From: a virus
DNA length: 52,047 bases
Virus record (IMG/VR): IMGVR_UViG_3300042475_001650
Span: 1-52,047 of that record
Direction: 5' to 3' (one strand)
Every line of letters starts with the position of its first letter. Position 1 is the first letter of the stretch. The position numbers and the translations under genes are program-made. Under the pieces are notes generated by a model. The model was not told where the DNA came from. It saw only the letters and a program-made list of their open reading frames with translations, and made no database searches. Shown in pieces: positions 39,128 through 48,622 of the stretch.

Positions 39128-41127
39128 TCAATCTCGGCGTCGAGGTCCAAACCAAGGGCGCGGCGCAGTCGGCCCAGCAGCTCGGGCAGTTCCAGAACGC
39201 TGCAAAGGGCGCGGCGGGCGCGGCCGACACGCTCGAGGATCAGCTCCGCGCTACGGCGAGCGCCCAGACGCAGGTCGCGAGCACCGCTCGACCCATGACA
39301 GGGGCGGTGCAGGGGCTGGGGCAGGCGTTTAGCCGCAACTCGTCGGCGATCCAGAACGCGAGCTTCCAGCTTCAAGACATCATCGTCCAGCTATCGATGG
39401 GCGTCCCGGTCACGCGCACGCTCGGGCAACAACTTCCGCAGCTTGTCGGAGGTTTTGGCCCGCTCGGGGCCGTCGTCGGCGTCGCGGCAGGCGCGTTCCT
39501 CTCGTTCTTGCCCATGCTTATGAGCACGGCGGCGGACGCGAAGACGCTGCAAGAAACGCTCGACGATCTCTCCGACACGATCGGCTCGATGCGAGACCTA
39601 TCGCAGGAGATGGCGAGCCTCGAGGGGCTGGCCGAAAAATACGGGATGATCGACGCGGAGCTGGTGAAGCTCCTCGGGCATATGCGAGATCAGCAGGCGC
39701 TCGCCGCGCAGAACCAAGCGGCCGACGCCGTCAAAGCGATCGCGGACGAATACCGGATCGCAAGCTCTGCGGTGAACATCTTCAAGATCACCGGCACCGG
39801 CGCGGCGGCAGAGCTCGCCGACGAGCTCGGGCTCACGAAGAACGCTTTTCTCGCGCTGCAAGCCGGGATCCGGGAGGCGGAGGCGGCGACGACGCTTGAG
39901 GATCAGGCGACAGCGGTCGCCAAGATCGCCGACGTGCTATCCCGCGCCACCGGCGCGAACGAGGATCTCGTCGCGTCCGCGATCGAGACCGCGCTCAAGC
40001 TGCGCGAGGCTGCAAAGGCCGGGCAGGATCTCGACAACGTCGACCTCGAGGGCGCGCTGGGCGGCGCAGCCAATCAAGCGGCGCGGATCGCTGACGAGCT
40101 CGGCCGAGCTGCGGGCAACGCTCTTTCTGCGGCCGCGAACGCCTCCGCCGCGCTTCAAGACGCGCAGATCCGGCGGCAGTTCGCCGGAGATCCGGTCGGG
40201 CAGGCGGGCGCGCTCGCGGCCGCGCAGTTCCAGAGATCCGCCGGGGCTCTGCGGGGCTCACAGGACGCGATCCTGCGCGGGCAGTTCACCAGTATGCAGG
40301 GGCAGGTCGTCGCCGACGCAGAGGCCACGGCGCGGCTCAACGCAGAGACCGCCAAGCTCAACGAGACAATGAGGGGCGGAGCGAAGACGATCAGCGACGT
40401 CGAGAGAGAGGCAGCGCGTCTCTACGAGAGCACCCGCACCGAGGCGGAACGCTACGCCGCAAAGCTCGAGAAGGTCGAGGCGCTGTTCGCGGTCGGCGCG
40501 ATCAACGGCGAAGTCTACAGCCGCGCGCTCGAGGATCTGAACGCTAAGTTCGACCCGTTCACGAAGCTGGTGGCAGGGGTCGCAGACACGATCGAAAACG
40601 AGCTCAACAGCGCCTTCGCGTCCGTCCTCAAGGGGACCGCAGATCTCGGGGACGCGCTCCTCTCCTTCGCCTCGAACGTCCTTGCCAAGGTCGCGCAGGA
40701 TCTGTTCGCGCAGCAATTCGCGGGGCCGATCGCGGAGGGCATCAAGGGGATCTTCTCGGCCAACGGAAACGTCTTCGACGCCGGAGGCGTCACAGCCTTC
40801 GCCAAGGGCGGCGTCGTCGGCGGGCCGACGGTCTTCCCGTTTGCTAACGGGATCGGGCTCATGGGCGAGGCCGGGCCGGAAGCGATCATGCCGCTCTCGC
40901 GCGGCGCAGACGGCAAGCTGGGCGTCATCGCAAGCGGAGGCGGCGCGCCGAGCATCACGATCAACAATTACAGCGGGCAAGAGGCCACCGCCTCGAGCGA
41001 CAGCGCCGGGAACATCGTGGTCGAGATCGGGCGCGCGATCGCGCAAGACATCACGTCCGGCGGGCCGAGCTATCGGGCGATCCGCACGACCTTTGGTCTC
41101 TCAAACCGCTTGCAGCAGAGGGGTTAA
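39115..41127 (+). CDS. Tail tape measure protein, version B (670 aa)
   Basis: Starts with GTG (MADIVNLGVEVQTKG) instead of ATG in version A. The first ~110 residues and the last ~270 are close to version A; the middle is different (SQEMASLEGLAEKYGMIDAE, DEYRIASSAVNIFKITGTGA) and 50 residues shorter. The hydrophobic segment is kept (GPLGAVVGVAAGAFLSFLPM). Since tape length sets tail length, this version should build a slightly shorter tail. Confidence 0.93.
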   Translation: MADIVNLGVEVQTKGAAQSAQQLGQFQNAAKGAAGAADTLEDQLRATASAQTQVASTARPMTGAVQGLGQAFSRNSSAIQNASFQLQDIIVQLSMGVPVTRTLGQQLPQLVGGFGPLGAVVGVAAGAFLSFLPMLMSTAADAKTLQETLDDLSDTIGSMRDLSQEMASLEGLAEKYGMIDAELVKLLGHMRDQQALAAQNQAADAVKAIADEYRIASSAVNIFKITGTGAAAELADELGLTKNAFLALQAGIREAEAATTLEDQATAVAKIADVLSRATGANEDLVASAIETALKLREAAKAGQDLDNVDLEGALGGAANQAARIADELGRAAGNALSAAANASAALQDAQIRRQFAGDPVGQAGALAAAQFQRSAGALRGSQDAILRGQFTSMQGQVVADAEATARLNAETAKLNETMRGGAKTISDVEREAARLYESTRTEAERYAAKLEKVEALFAVGAINGEVYSRALEDLNAKFDPFTKLVAGVADTIENELNSAFASVLKGTADLGDALLSFASNVLAKVAQDLFAQQFAGPIAEGIKGIFSANGNVFDAGGVTAFAKGGVVGGPTVFPFANGIGLMGEAGPEAIMPLSRGADGKLGVIASGGGAPSITINNYSGQEATASSDSAGNIVVEIGRAIAQDITSGGPSYRAIRTTFGLSNRLQQRG

Positions 41128-41130
41128 AAG

Positions 41131-41496
41131 ATGGCGATCTGGCCGGGAACACTTCCGCAATACTTCGAGGTCGGCGTGCAGGATACGCGACAGCAGGGCT
41201 TTATCCGCTCGCAGACTGACACCGGGCCTTATAAGCAGCGCAAGCGGTTCACCGCGACGGCGCGCTTCCTTTCCGGGACGATGCTGTTCACCGGCACCGA
41301 GCGCGCGACGTTCGAGACCTTCTACAAGACGACGATCTCCGAAGGGACGGACGAGTTCGATTTCATCGATCCGGCCGACTTCTCGACGATCTCGGCGCGC
41401 TTCGTGCAGCCTCCGACCCTTTCGGCCGTCGCAGGCGGGGGCACCGCCGGGACGGCGCAATGGCGCATCGACCTCGCGCTCGAGGTGCTCCCGTAA
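41131..41496 (+). CDS. Minor tail protein (gpM position), version B
   Basis: 121 aa (MAIWPGTLPQYFEVGVQDTR), counterpart of 4538-4906. One residue shorter at the N-terminus. The stop overlaps the next ATG. Confidence 0.72.
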   Translation: MAIWPGTLPQYFEVGVQDTRQQGFIRSQTDTGPYKQRKRFTATARFLSGTMLFTGTERATFETFYKTTISEGTDEFDFIDPADFSTISARFVQPPTLSAVAGGGTAGTAQWRIDLALEVLP

Positions 41497-41972
41497 TGCC
41501 GCGCACGCTCCCGACGACGGTCATCACGGCCGTCAACTCCCAGACGACGAGCCGCGCGTTTCTTGTGCTCCTCGACGTCTATCACAGCGATATCGGGACG
41601 TTCCGCTTCGTGAACAACACCGAGAACGTCACCTCCGACGGGGACACCTACACCGCATATCCCTTCTCGATCACGATCCCACCAGACGATCCGGATCTAC
41701 AGATCAGGGCGCGCCTTCGCATCTCGCACGTCACGAGCGAGCTCAATGTGCTGCGAACGGTCGCCGGGCAGCGCGAGCGCGCGACAGTCGCGATCAAGGT
41801 AATCGACGCAGCCGACCCGGACACCATCTTGCAGTCTATCTCCGGGCTGGTGATGGCCTCGGTCGCCTATAACGCGGATGTGATGGACATCGATCTGACG
41901 ATCGACAACTTTCTGACGGAGCCCTTCCCAAGTGCAACCTTCTCGCCCGCTACTTTCCCCGGCATCTTCTAA
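41496..41972 (+). CDS. DUF1833-type tail-tip protein, version B
   Basis: 158 aa, counterpart of 4906-5382. More diverged than its neighbours in residues 20-60 (SRAFLVLLDVYHSDIGTFRF) but with the same C-terminal EPFPSATFSPATFPGIF. Overlaps the peptidase gene by 41 bp, as in version A. Confidence 0.75.
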   Translation: MPRTLPTTVITAVNSQTTSRAFLVLLDVYHSDIGTFRFVNNTENVTSDGDTYTAYPFSITIPPDDPDLQIRARLRISHVTSELNVLRTVAGQRERATVAIKVIDAADPDTILQSISGLVMASVAYNADVMDIDLTIDNFLTEPFPSATFSPATFPGIF

Positions 41973-42369
41973 CTGGTGGAACGACTATGTCGGTCTCCCG
42001 TTCGAATGGAACGGCTCGACGCGCGACGGCGTGTCGTGCTGGGGGCTCGTTTGCATGGTCTACAGCGAGGTCTTCGGGATCCGGCTCCCGCGCTTCAATG
42101 AGCTCGAGGAGCAGATCGAGGGCGGCGCAGAGACCGTCGCGGACTTCGCCTCGACGGGACGCGAGATCCCGCTCGAGCAGGCGCGCTCCGGGGATGTGCT
42201 GCATATGTGGGGGGTTCACCGGGGCAAGCGGCGTCCGACCCATTGCGGGATCGTCACCGAGCCGGGTTTCGTTCTTCATGCAGAAGCAGTCGTCGGCTCG
42301 TGTATTTCGCGCTATAAGGGGGACAACCGTTTCTTGCAGCGCGTGATCGGAGCTTATCGCCTTGAATGA
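41932..42369 (+). CDS. NlpC/P60-family tail peptidase, version B
   Basis: 145 aa from GTG 41932. The catalytic Cys36 (GVSCWGLVCMVY), His104 (THCGIV) and His115 (FVLHAEA) are kept. The same non-ATG start and the same long overlap in both versions support the start call. Confidence 0.9.
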   Translation: MQPSRPLLSPASSNWWNDYVGLPFEWNGSTRDGVSCWGLVCMVYSEVFGIRLPRFNELEEQIEGGAETVADFASTGREIPLEQARSGDVLHMWGVHRGKRRPTHCGIVTEPGFVLHAEAVVGSCISRYKGDNRFLQRVIGAYRLE

Positions 42370-45300
42370 TCTCACCCCATACAGAGAGAGCGCGCTCACC
42401 GAATATATCGAGGTGACGCTGGTCCTGAACCCGCTCGCGCAGGGCGACCGGCTCGTCGTGCGCGTCTCGCCTTCCGGCACGCTCGCGGAGCTGATCGAGG
42501 CGCTTGTCCCGAACGAGCTCGATCGGGATCATATCAGCGCCTTTCTTGGCGGGGATTATATCGAGCCGCAGCTCTGGTCGAAGATCCGGCCGAAGTCGGG
42601 CTCGTCGGTTTTCTTGCGGCTCGTTCCGCAAGACCCTGTCACGATCATCTCGATCCTCGCGTCCGCCGCAGCTCCGACAATTGCGGGAGCGGTCTTGGGA
42701 GCCGGCGCGTCGGCCTTCGCTTTGGCGGTCGCTGGGGCCGCGATCTCGATCGCGATCACCTACGCCGCATCAGCTCTATTCGGGCCGCGCCAAAGCCAAA
42801 ACCGCGCCGAGAGCCCGACCTATGCGATCTCCGCAGCGCGCAATAATATTGCGCCGTTCGCGCCGGTCCCGGTCGTGCTCGGCACGCATAAAATGGTCCC
42901 GCCTTATGGCGCGACGCCTTACACCGAGGTCGCAGCCAATAACCAATATCTGCGCTTCGTCGTGATCTGGGGCTACGGGCCGGTCTCAGTTTCGCAGATC
43001 AAGATCGGCAACACTCCGATCGCGGATTATGAGGACGTCGAAACCGAGCACGATTTCGATGGCTCGGCCACCGAACTCGATCTTTATCCGGCGGATGCTT
43101 CGCAAGAGGACCTGTCTCTCCTCCTGACGACCACTTACGACGAGCGCCGCACCGCAGCTAATACGACAGAGATAGGGGTGACGATCACATTCCCCTCCGG
43201 CCTTTGCTCGTTCAACAAAAAGGGCGCGCGGGTCAACGCCTCGGCGACGATCAAGGGGCAGTATAAGCTCGCAAGCTCCGGGACTTGGACCGATTGGTTC
43301 GAGACCACCTATACAGACGACACCGCGCAGCCGAAGCGCGTGGCAAAGCGCGTTCGCGGGCTCACTCAGGGGGAGTATGATGTCCGGATCAAGCGGACAT
43401 CGGCAGAGCAGGGACTGACCAACGCCAAGATCGTCGACCGCGCCTTCTGGACAGATCTCAGCTCGTTCAACACTCGGGCGGAGCCGGTGAAGCTTTCGGG
43501 CATTGCGAAAAGCGCGTTCCGGATCAAGGCGACCGACCAGCTTAACGGCGTCGTCGATCAGCTCAACGCGGTCGTCTCGCTAAAGATCCCGACGTGGAAC
43601 GGTTCGGCGTGGACGACCGCGACGAGCGTGACCTCGAACCCGGCCGCGATCTTCCGCTATGTCCTCAAGGGCGCGCCGAACAAGAAGCCCGTCGCGGCCG
43701 CGAACGTCAACGACGCTGATCTTGGCGCGTGGTATGAGTTCTGCTCGACGAACGGGCTGGCCTTCGATCAGGTCATCGACTTCCAGCTCTCTGTCCGAGA
43801 TCTCTTGCAGGATGTGGCGAACGCAGGGAAGGCGAGCCCGGCCTATGTCGACGACAAATGGACGGTCATCATCGAGAAGCCGCGAACGACCGTCGTCCAG
43901 CACTTCACGCCGCGCAACACTCGCAATTTCTCCGGGCGGATCATCTACAACGAGATCCCGGACGCGCTGCGGATCCGGTTCTTCAACAAGGATCGGGGCT
44001 ATCGGGAGGACGAGCGCGTCGTCTATGACGACGGGTTCAATGCGAACAACGCGACGACCTTTCAGGTGATCGATCTTCCCGGGCAGACAGACCCGGACAA
44101 CGTCTACAAGCTCGGGCGGCACTATATCGCCTCGGCACGCCTCCGGCCGGAGATCTTCACGTTTGAGGTGGACATCGAGCACCTCGTCGCGCTGCGCGGC
44201 GACTTGTGCAGGCTCACGCATGACGTGCCGGGGATCGGGCAGATGTCCGGGCGCGTCGTCTCTCGCTCGACGAACACGATCGTCCTCGACGAGCCGGTGA
44301 CGCGGGAGGCGGGGAAGACCTACACGCTGCGCGTCCGGGAGACGACCACCGGAGACACGCTCGCGCTCACGGTCGCCGCATCCTCGACCACCGACACGAG
44401 CTCGACCGTCGTCGTGACGAGCGGGGGGACGTCGGTCAACCCCGGGGATCTCTATCAGTTCGGCGAGCAGAACATCGAGAGCCTCGAGGTCATCATCTCG
44501 GCGATCGAATATATCGATGATCTCGGCGCGCAAGTCACCTGCGTGCCCTACTCTCCCGAGATCTACAACTCGGCCACCTCGATCCCCGTCTATACGACCG
44601 TGCTTTCGGAGCCGATCTCGACGTCGTTTGTCGGACCACCCCGGCCGTCTATCAAGAGTATCGTATCGGACGCGCGCGCCTTGCAGGTCACCTCGAGCGG
44701 CGCGGTCGTCCCGTCGATCTATCTTTATGTGCAGGCAGGAAAGACGGCAAAGAGCAACGACGGCACCGTCACGCGCACCGAGTTTTTCCAAGCGCGCTTT
44801 CGCAGATCGGGCTCGGATGATCCGTTCACCTATATGCCATATAGCCCGATCGATAGCCCTTATGTTCCGCTCTTTCCGGTCGAGAGCAATATCGACTATG
44901 ACCTCGGCGTGCGCGCTATCGGCCCAGATCAATCGTCGACGAGCGCCTTCGTAAACGTCGCGAACCACCAAGTCATCGGGGCATCGGCAAAACCTCCGGC
45001 CGTCGACACCTTCACGATCAACACGATCGGGGAGCATACCTATGTCCAGTGGACCTATCCCTCAATCCCGGTCGACGTGATCGGTTACGAGATCCGCTAC
45101 TCTGCGGATCAAGACAATACAAACTGGTCGACGATGACCACGATCTCGAACAGTATCCCGAGAGAGACGCGCTCGTTCACGGTCCCGAGCCGCTCGGGAT
45201 CCTACGCGATCAAGGCGATCGACGTCCTGCAAAACAGATCGAGCGCCGCAAAGTATATCAACGCTTCTCTCGAGGATCCGGCCGCGCAAAACGTGATCGA

Positions 45301-46054
45301 GACGATCACCGAGAACCCGGCATGGTCTGGGACTATGACCTCGGTCCAAGTCTATGACGGGAACCTACATCTCGAGAGCCAAAACTTTATGGCAGGATGG
45401 ACGACGCTCGCCGCCGTCCAGTATATCGGTTTCACGGGCGATACGGGGTATGCCGACGAAGGGTATTATGAGTTCGGAGAGACGGATCTCACCGAGGTCT
45501 ATAGTTCGCGGGTGACGTTCGACGCCGTCACCGCGACAGCGGGCGGCTTGTTTACGATGTCGACGTGGACGACCCTGTCCGAGATCGCAACTATCGCCGG
45601 AACAGACAATGGCGACGACGTCTTCGTCGAGCTGCAAATCAACTATTCGATCGTCGACAGCGCGACGCCGGTTTACCAAGGATGGCGGAGGTTCGTCGTC
45701 GGGGACTACACCGCGCGCCATATCAAGTTCCGCGTTTATATGAGCTCGCTCTCGTTGACCCTAAGCCCGACCGTGACCGCGTTGAGCGCGACGATCGATA
45801 TGCCGGATCGCGTCGCCAAGGGGAACGACATCACCTCCGGCGCGGGCACATACTCGGTCGTCTTCTCGCCTAAGTTCAAGGAGGTGCGCTCGGTGACGAT
45901 CGCCGCTCAGAACATGCAGACCGGCGATTATTACGAGATTTCTGGCAAGACGCGCTCGGGTTTCGATGTTATCTTCCGCAACAGCGCCGGAACCGCGATA
46001 AGTCGGTCCTTCGACTATCAAGCGATCGGGTTCGGCAGAGAGAGGAGCACTTAA
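42362..46054 (+). CDS. Tail tip / host-specificity protein, version B (1230 aa)
   Basis: Counterpart of 5772-9470, TTG start kept. N-terminal gpI-like and hydrophobic regions are present with different hydrophobic residues (AGAVLGAGASAFALAVAGAA). Divergence is highest at residues about 100-150, 215-330 and 1035-1060; the central hub (VVDQLNAVVSLKIPTWNGSA to LARHYIASARLRPEIFTFEV-like region) is well conserved. The variable patches are candidates for surface-exposed loops. Confidence 0.88.
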   Translation: MNDLTPYRESALTEYIEVTLVLNPLAQGDRLVVRVSPSGTLAELIEALVPNELDRDHISAFLGGDYIEPQLWSKIRPKSGSSVFLRLVPQDPVTIISILASAAAPTIAGAVLGAGASAFALAVAGAAISIAITYAASALFGPRQSQNRAESPTYAISAARNNIAPFAPVPVVLGTHKMVPPYGATPYTEVAANNQYLRFVVIWGYGPVSVSQIKIGNTPIADYEDVETEHDFDGSATELDLYPADASQEDLSLLLTTTYDERRTAANTTEIGVTITFPSGLCSFNKKGARVNASATIKGQYKLASSGTWTDWFETTYTDDTAQPKRVAKRVRGLTQGEYDVRIKRTSAEQGLTNAKIVDRAFWTDLSSFNTRAEPVKLSGIAKSAFRIKATDQLNGVVDQLNAVVSLKIPTWNGSAWTTATSVTSNPAAIFRYVLKGAPNKKPVAAANVNDADLGAWYEFCSTNGLAFDQVIDFQLSVRDLLQDVANAGKASPAYVDDKWTVIIEKPRTTVVQHFTPRNTRNFSGRIIYNEIPDALRIRFFNKDRGYREDERVVYDDGFNANNATTFQVIDLPGQTDPDNVYKLGRHYIASARLRPEIFTFEVDIEHLVALRGDLCRLTHDVPGIGQMSGRVVSRSTNTIVLDEPVTREAGKTYTLRVRETTTGDTLALTVAASSTTDTSSTVVVTSGGTSVNPGDLYQFGEQNIESLEVIISAIEYIDDLGAQVTCVPYSPEIYNSATSIPVYTTVLSEPISTSFVGPPRPSIKSIVSDARALQVTSSGAVVPSIYLYVQAGKTAKSNDGTVTRTEFFQARFRRSGSDDPFTYMPYSPIDSPYVPLFPVESNIDYDLGVRAIGPDQSSTSAFVNVANHQVIGASAKPPAVDTFTINTIGEHTYVQWTYPSIPVDVIGYEIRYSADQDNTNWSTMTTISNSIPRETRSFTVPSRSGSYAIKAIDVLQNRSSAAKYINASLEDPAAQNVIETITENPAWSGTMTSVQVYDGNLHLESQNFMAGWTTLAAVQYIGFTGDTGYADEGYYEFGETDLTEVYSSRVTFDAVTATAGGLFTMSTWTTLSEIATIAGTDNGDDVFVELQINYSIVDSATPVYQGWRRFVVGDYTARHIKFRVYMSSLSLTLSPTVTALSATIDMPDRVAKGNDITSGAGTYSVVFSPKFKEVRSVTIAAQNMQTGDYYEISGKTRSGFDVIFRNSAGTAISRSFDYQAIGFGRERST

Positions 46055-47488
46055 ATGTCGCAATATGATTTCGGGACAATTGATCCGAACACCAAGAGCG
46101 GGACCGCGCTCGCGACCGATCTGAACTCATGGCGGAACGCGCTGCACTCGACCCACGGCGGCTCGAGCGCGCCCAGCTACATCACGGCCGGGATGCTTTG
46201 GGCCGACACCACGTCGGCGAACTATGAGCTCAAGATGTATGACGGCGCGCAATCGATCACCGTCGCGGTGATCGACGCGACGAACAACGTCGCGCGCGTC
46301 GCGGTCGACAGCGCGGAGACGAGCTACATCACCTCAACCACCGCAGGGCAGATCCAGCATATAATCTCGGGTTCGGCTATGGTGACGGTAAATTCGACCG
46401 GCGTGGGGATCGGGACGAGTTCGCCTACATCCCTTGGAACGGGCATTACAACGCTTGAGTTGAAGGGCAACAGCGCATCTCAAACAGATCGTGCTGGCGG
46501 CATTAACTTTATGAGATACGATGGCAATCCGGGCATGTATGTCTACCATTCGGATGACGCCAGTTATATCTCCAGCCTATCTACCTATCCTTTGTTGATC
46601 GAAACAAATGGCGCAGAACGTATGCGTATCAACAGCGCAGGCAACGTGGGGATTGGCCTAACGCCATCCACAAGCGCCCCCCTGACAAACGTTTCGGCAG
46701 GCCTTCTCCAAGTAAATGGAAACGTCGAACTTAGATACGAAGGAGCAAACGTTGATCCATCTGGAGCGAGATACTTCAACATCGTCAATACTGACACCAC
46801 GCTTGTTGCTGACCAGCCTTTGGGCGGTATCCAATGGGTAGGTCTGGATACTGACAATCCTAATAGTAACATGGCGTCGATTACGTCATATTGTTCCGGC
46901 AATACTGGAACCACTGGCGATCTGCGGTTTAAGATTGCTGGCACCGAACGCGCCCGCATCGACAGCAGCGGGAACCTGCTGGTTGCAACAACGGCAACTG
47001 ATCCTATTTCCAGCAATGTTGGAGGCATTTCTTTAGGCTCGGATAATATTATTCGCGCTATGTGTTCTGGTGGGCCAGCCGGGGTTTTGGGGCGCAAGAC
47101 CAGCACTGGAGACATTGTTAGGTTCTACTACAACGGACCAACTCAAGTCGGCTCCATTAGCACTAACGGCACATCCACCGCCTACAACACCTCCTCCGAC
47201 TACCGCCTGAAAGAGAACGTCCAGCCCATGCAGGATGCTCTGGCGGTTATCGCCCAGTTGAACCCTGTGACTTACACATGGAAGGCTGACGGCTCGGACG
47301 GCCAAGGCTTCATCGCGCATGAACTGCAAGCTGTCGTGCCTGATTGCGTGTCGGGTGAGAAGGACGCTGTAGATGCCGAGGGCAACCCGCAGTATCAGGG
47401 CGTAGACACCTCGTTCTTGGTCGCCACGTTGGTGAAAGCCGTTCAGGAACTTACCGCCCGCATCGCCGCACTGGAGGCCGCACAATGA
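46055..47488 (+). CDS. Tail fibre with C-terminal S74 autochaperone, version B
   Basis: A 477-aa fibre. Residues 1-~105 match version A; then a lower-GC, unrelated body with repeated ERMRINSAGNVGIG-type phrases. The C-terminal ~110 residues are a Peptidase_S74 intramolecular chaperone: TSSDYRLKENVQPMQDALAV, TYTWKADGSDGQGFIAHELQ, AVVPDCVSGEKDAVD, ending in a trimerising coiled coil (TLVKAVQELTARIAALEAAQ). The Ser-Lys dyad (SSDYRLK) supports self-cleavage. It overlaps the next fibre gene by ATGA. Confidence 0.9.
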   Translation: MSQYDFGTIDPNTKSGTALATDLNSWRNALHSTHGGSSAPSYITAGMLWADTTSANYELKMYDGAQSITVAVIDATNNVARVAVDSAETSYITSTTAGQIQHIISGSAMVTVNSTGVGIGTSSPTSLGTGITTLELKGNSASQTDRAGGINFMRYDGNPGMYVYHSDDASYISSLSTYPLLIETNGAERMRINSAGNVGIGLTPSTSAPLTNVSAGLLQVNGNVELRYEGANVDPSGARYFNIVNTDTTLVADQPLGGIQWVGLDTDNPNSNMASITSYCSGNTGTTGDLRFKIAGTERARIDSSGNLLVATTATDPISSNVGGISLGSDNIIRAMCSGGPAGVLGRKTSTGDIVRFYYNGPTQVGSISTNGTSTAYNTSSDYRLKENVQPMQDALAVIAQLNPVTYTWKADGSDGQGFIAHELQAVVPDCVSGEKDAVDAEGNPQYQGVDTSFLVATLVKAVQELTARIAALEAAQ

Positions 47489-48294
47489 GCCGCATCACAC
47501 TTTCGGGCAATGCCTCTGGCACGGGGAACTTCACCCTCGCCTCGCCCAATAGCAACACGGATCGGACGTTGACGCTGCCGGATGCGACGGGGACTGTGAA
47601 CGTCTCGGGTCTCGCCAACGAGGTGCCAGCGGGCAGCGCGGGTGCGCCTGCGATCTACCCCACGGGTGACAGCAACACGGGTATCTTCTTCCCGGATGCG
47701 GATACGATTGCCTTCGCTGAGGGTGGGGCTGAAATCATGCGGATTGACAACGCTGGGAGGTTGCTGGTTGGGACGACGGCGTTCAGTAATATTACTGCCG
47801 GGAATTTAGCAGATGGCTGCGCCCTGCAAGCCGCTGGTACGGTTTGGGGTTCTCGTTCAGGCGATGTTAGTGGTGTGTTTAATCGTCGAACCAGCAATGG
47901 GTCTTGTGTGGAGTTCCGCAGGGACGGCACCACTGTAGGCTCTGTTTCTGTCACCACAACCGCCACCGCCTACAACACCTCTTCTGACTACCGCCTGAAA
48001 GAAGATTGGCAACCCATGTCAGGTGCATCTGAGCGCCTCATGGGCCTCAAGCCTGTCAACTTTGCGTGGAAGGCTGATGGCTCCCGTGTCGATGGCTTCA
48101 TTGCCCACGAGGCACAGGCTGTTGTTCCTGAAGCTGTCACTGGCGAGAAAGACGCTGTGGATGCTGACGGCAACCCGCAATACCAAGGCATCGACCAGAG
48201 CAAGCTGGTGCCTCTGCTGACCGCTGCGCTGCAAGAGGCCTTGACTGAGATCGCCAGCATGAAAGCCCGCATCACCGCATTGGAGGCCAACTGA
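47485..48294 (+). CDS. Second S74-type fibre protein, version B only
   Basis: A 269-aa protein with MSRITLSGNASGTGNFTLAS, SNTDRTLTLPDATGTVNVSG, IYPTGDSNTGIFFPDADTIA and RIDNAGRLLVGTTA, typical of phage fibre N-terminal modules. The C-terminus is another S74 chaperone (TSSDYRLKEDWQPMSGASER, GFIAHEAQAVVPEAVTGEKD, LTEIASMKARITALEAN). It is absent from version A. Two fibres with chaperones in tandem suggest either a two-fibre tip or a duplicated, diverging receptor-binding gene. Confidence 0.87.
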   Translation: MSRITLSGNASGTGNFTLASPNSNTDRTLTLPDATGTVNVSGLANEVPAGSAGAPAIYPTGDSNTGIFFPDADTIAFAEGGAEIMRIDNAGRLLVGTTAFSNITAGNLADGCALQAAGTVWGSRSGDVSGVFNRRTSNGSCVEFRRDGTTVGSVSVTTTATAYNTSSDYRLKEDWQPMSGASERLMGLKPVNFAWKADGSRVDGFIAHEAQAVVPEAVTGEKDAVDADGNPQYQGIDQSKLVPLLTAALQEALTEIASMKARITALEAN

Positions 48295-48371
48295 TGTCCG
48301 AAATTCGCGCAAACTCGATCACCTACGCGGATGGCTCCTACGCTGTCCCGTGCGTGTTGATGGCTTGCTAA
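48294..48371 (+). pseudogene. 25-codon remnant of a fibre gene start
   Basis: ATG 48294 overlaps the previous stop, and the frame MSEIRANSITYADGSYAVPC runs to TAA 48369-48371. MSEIRANSIT is a common start of phage fibre proteins, but the frame ends after 25 codons, so this is probably the leftover of a larger fibre gene removed during exchange of the locus. It sits at the exact point where versions A and B become similar again. Confidence 0.5.
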
Positions 48372-48372
48372 C

Positions 48373-48615
48373 ATGACCCCGGAAACGCTTTGGAGCCTCG
48401 TTCTCAGCGGCGCGCTCGGTCTCGTCGGCTGGATCCTCAAGTCGCACGTCGACGAGCTGAAACGCTTGCAGATCCTCCTTAACCGGACGCGCGAGGAAGT
48501 AGCCCGTGACTACGTTACGCGCGCCGACATGCACGCGGACATCAACCGCGTTCTCGTGCGGCTCGACAACCTCGACAAGAAGATCGACGAGCTGATGCGG
48601 AGCTTGGCAAAATGA
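48373..48615 (+). CDS. Small membrane-anchored coiled-coil protein, version B
   Basis: Protein identical to that of 11170-11412 (80 aa), with silent DNA differences. The stop overlaps AAAATGAG, which is also the right-hand junction of the extra gene that follows. Confidence 0.7.
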   Translation: MTPETLWSLVLSGALGLVGWILKSHVDELKRLQILLNRTREEVARDYVTRADMHADINRVLVRLDNLDKKIDELMRSLAK

Positions 48616-48622
48616 GACCGCG

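Noticed and set aside
43580-45037. Long minus-strand open frame (485 codons) inside the tip protein gene, with similar ones at 6627-7637 and 818-1603
   Set aside because: High GC and CGATC-rich codons leave the antisense frame open; the translations are rich in Arg/Asp/Val with no fold-like pattern, there is no ribosome binding site, and the plus strand has a recognised gene.
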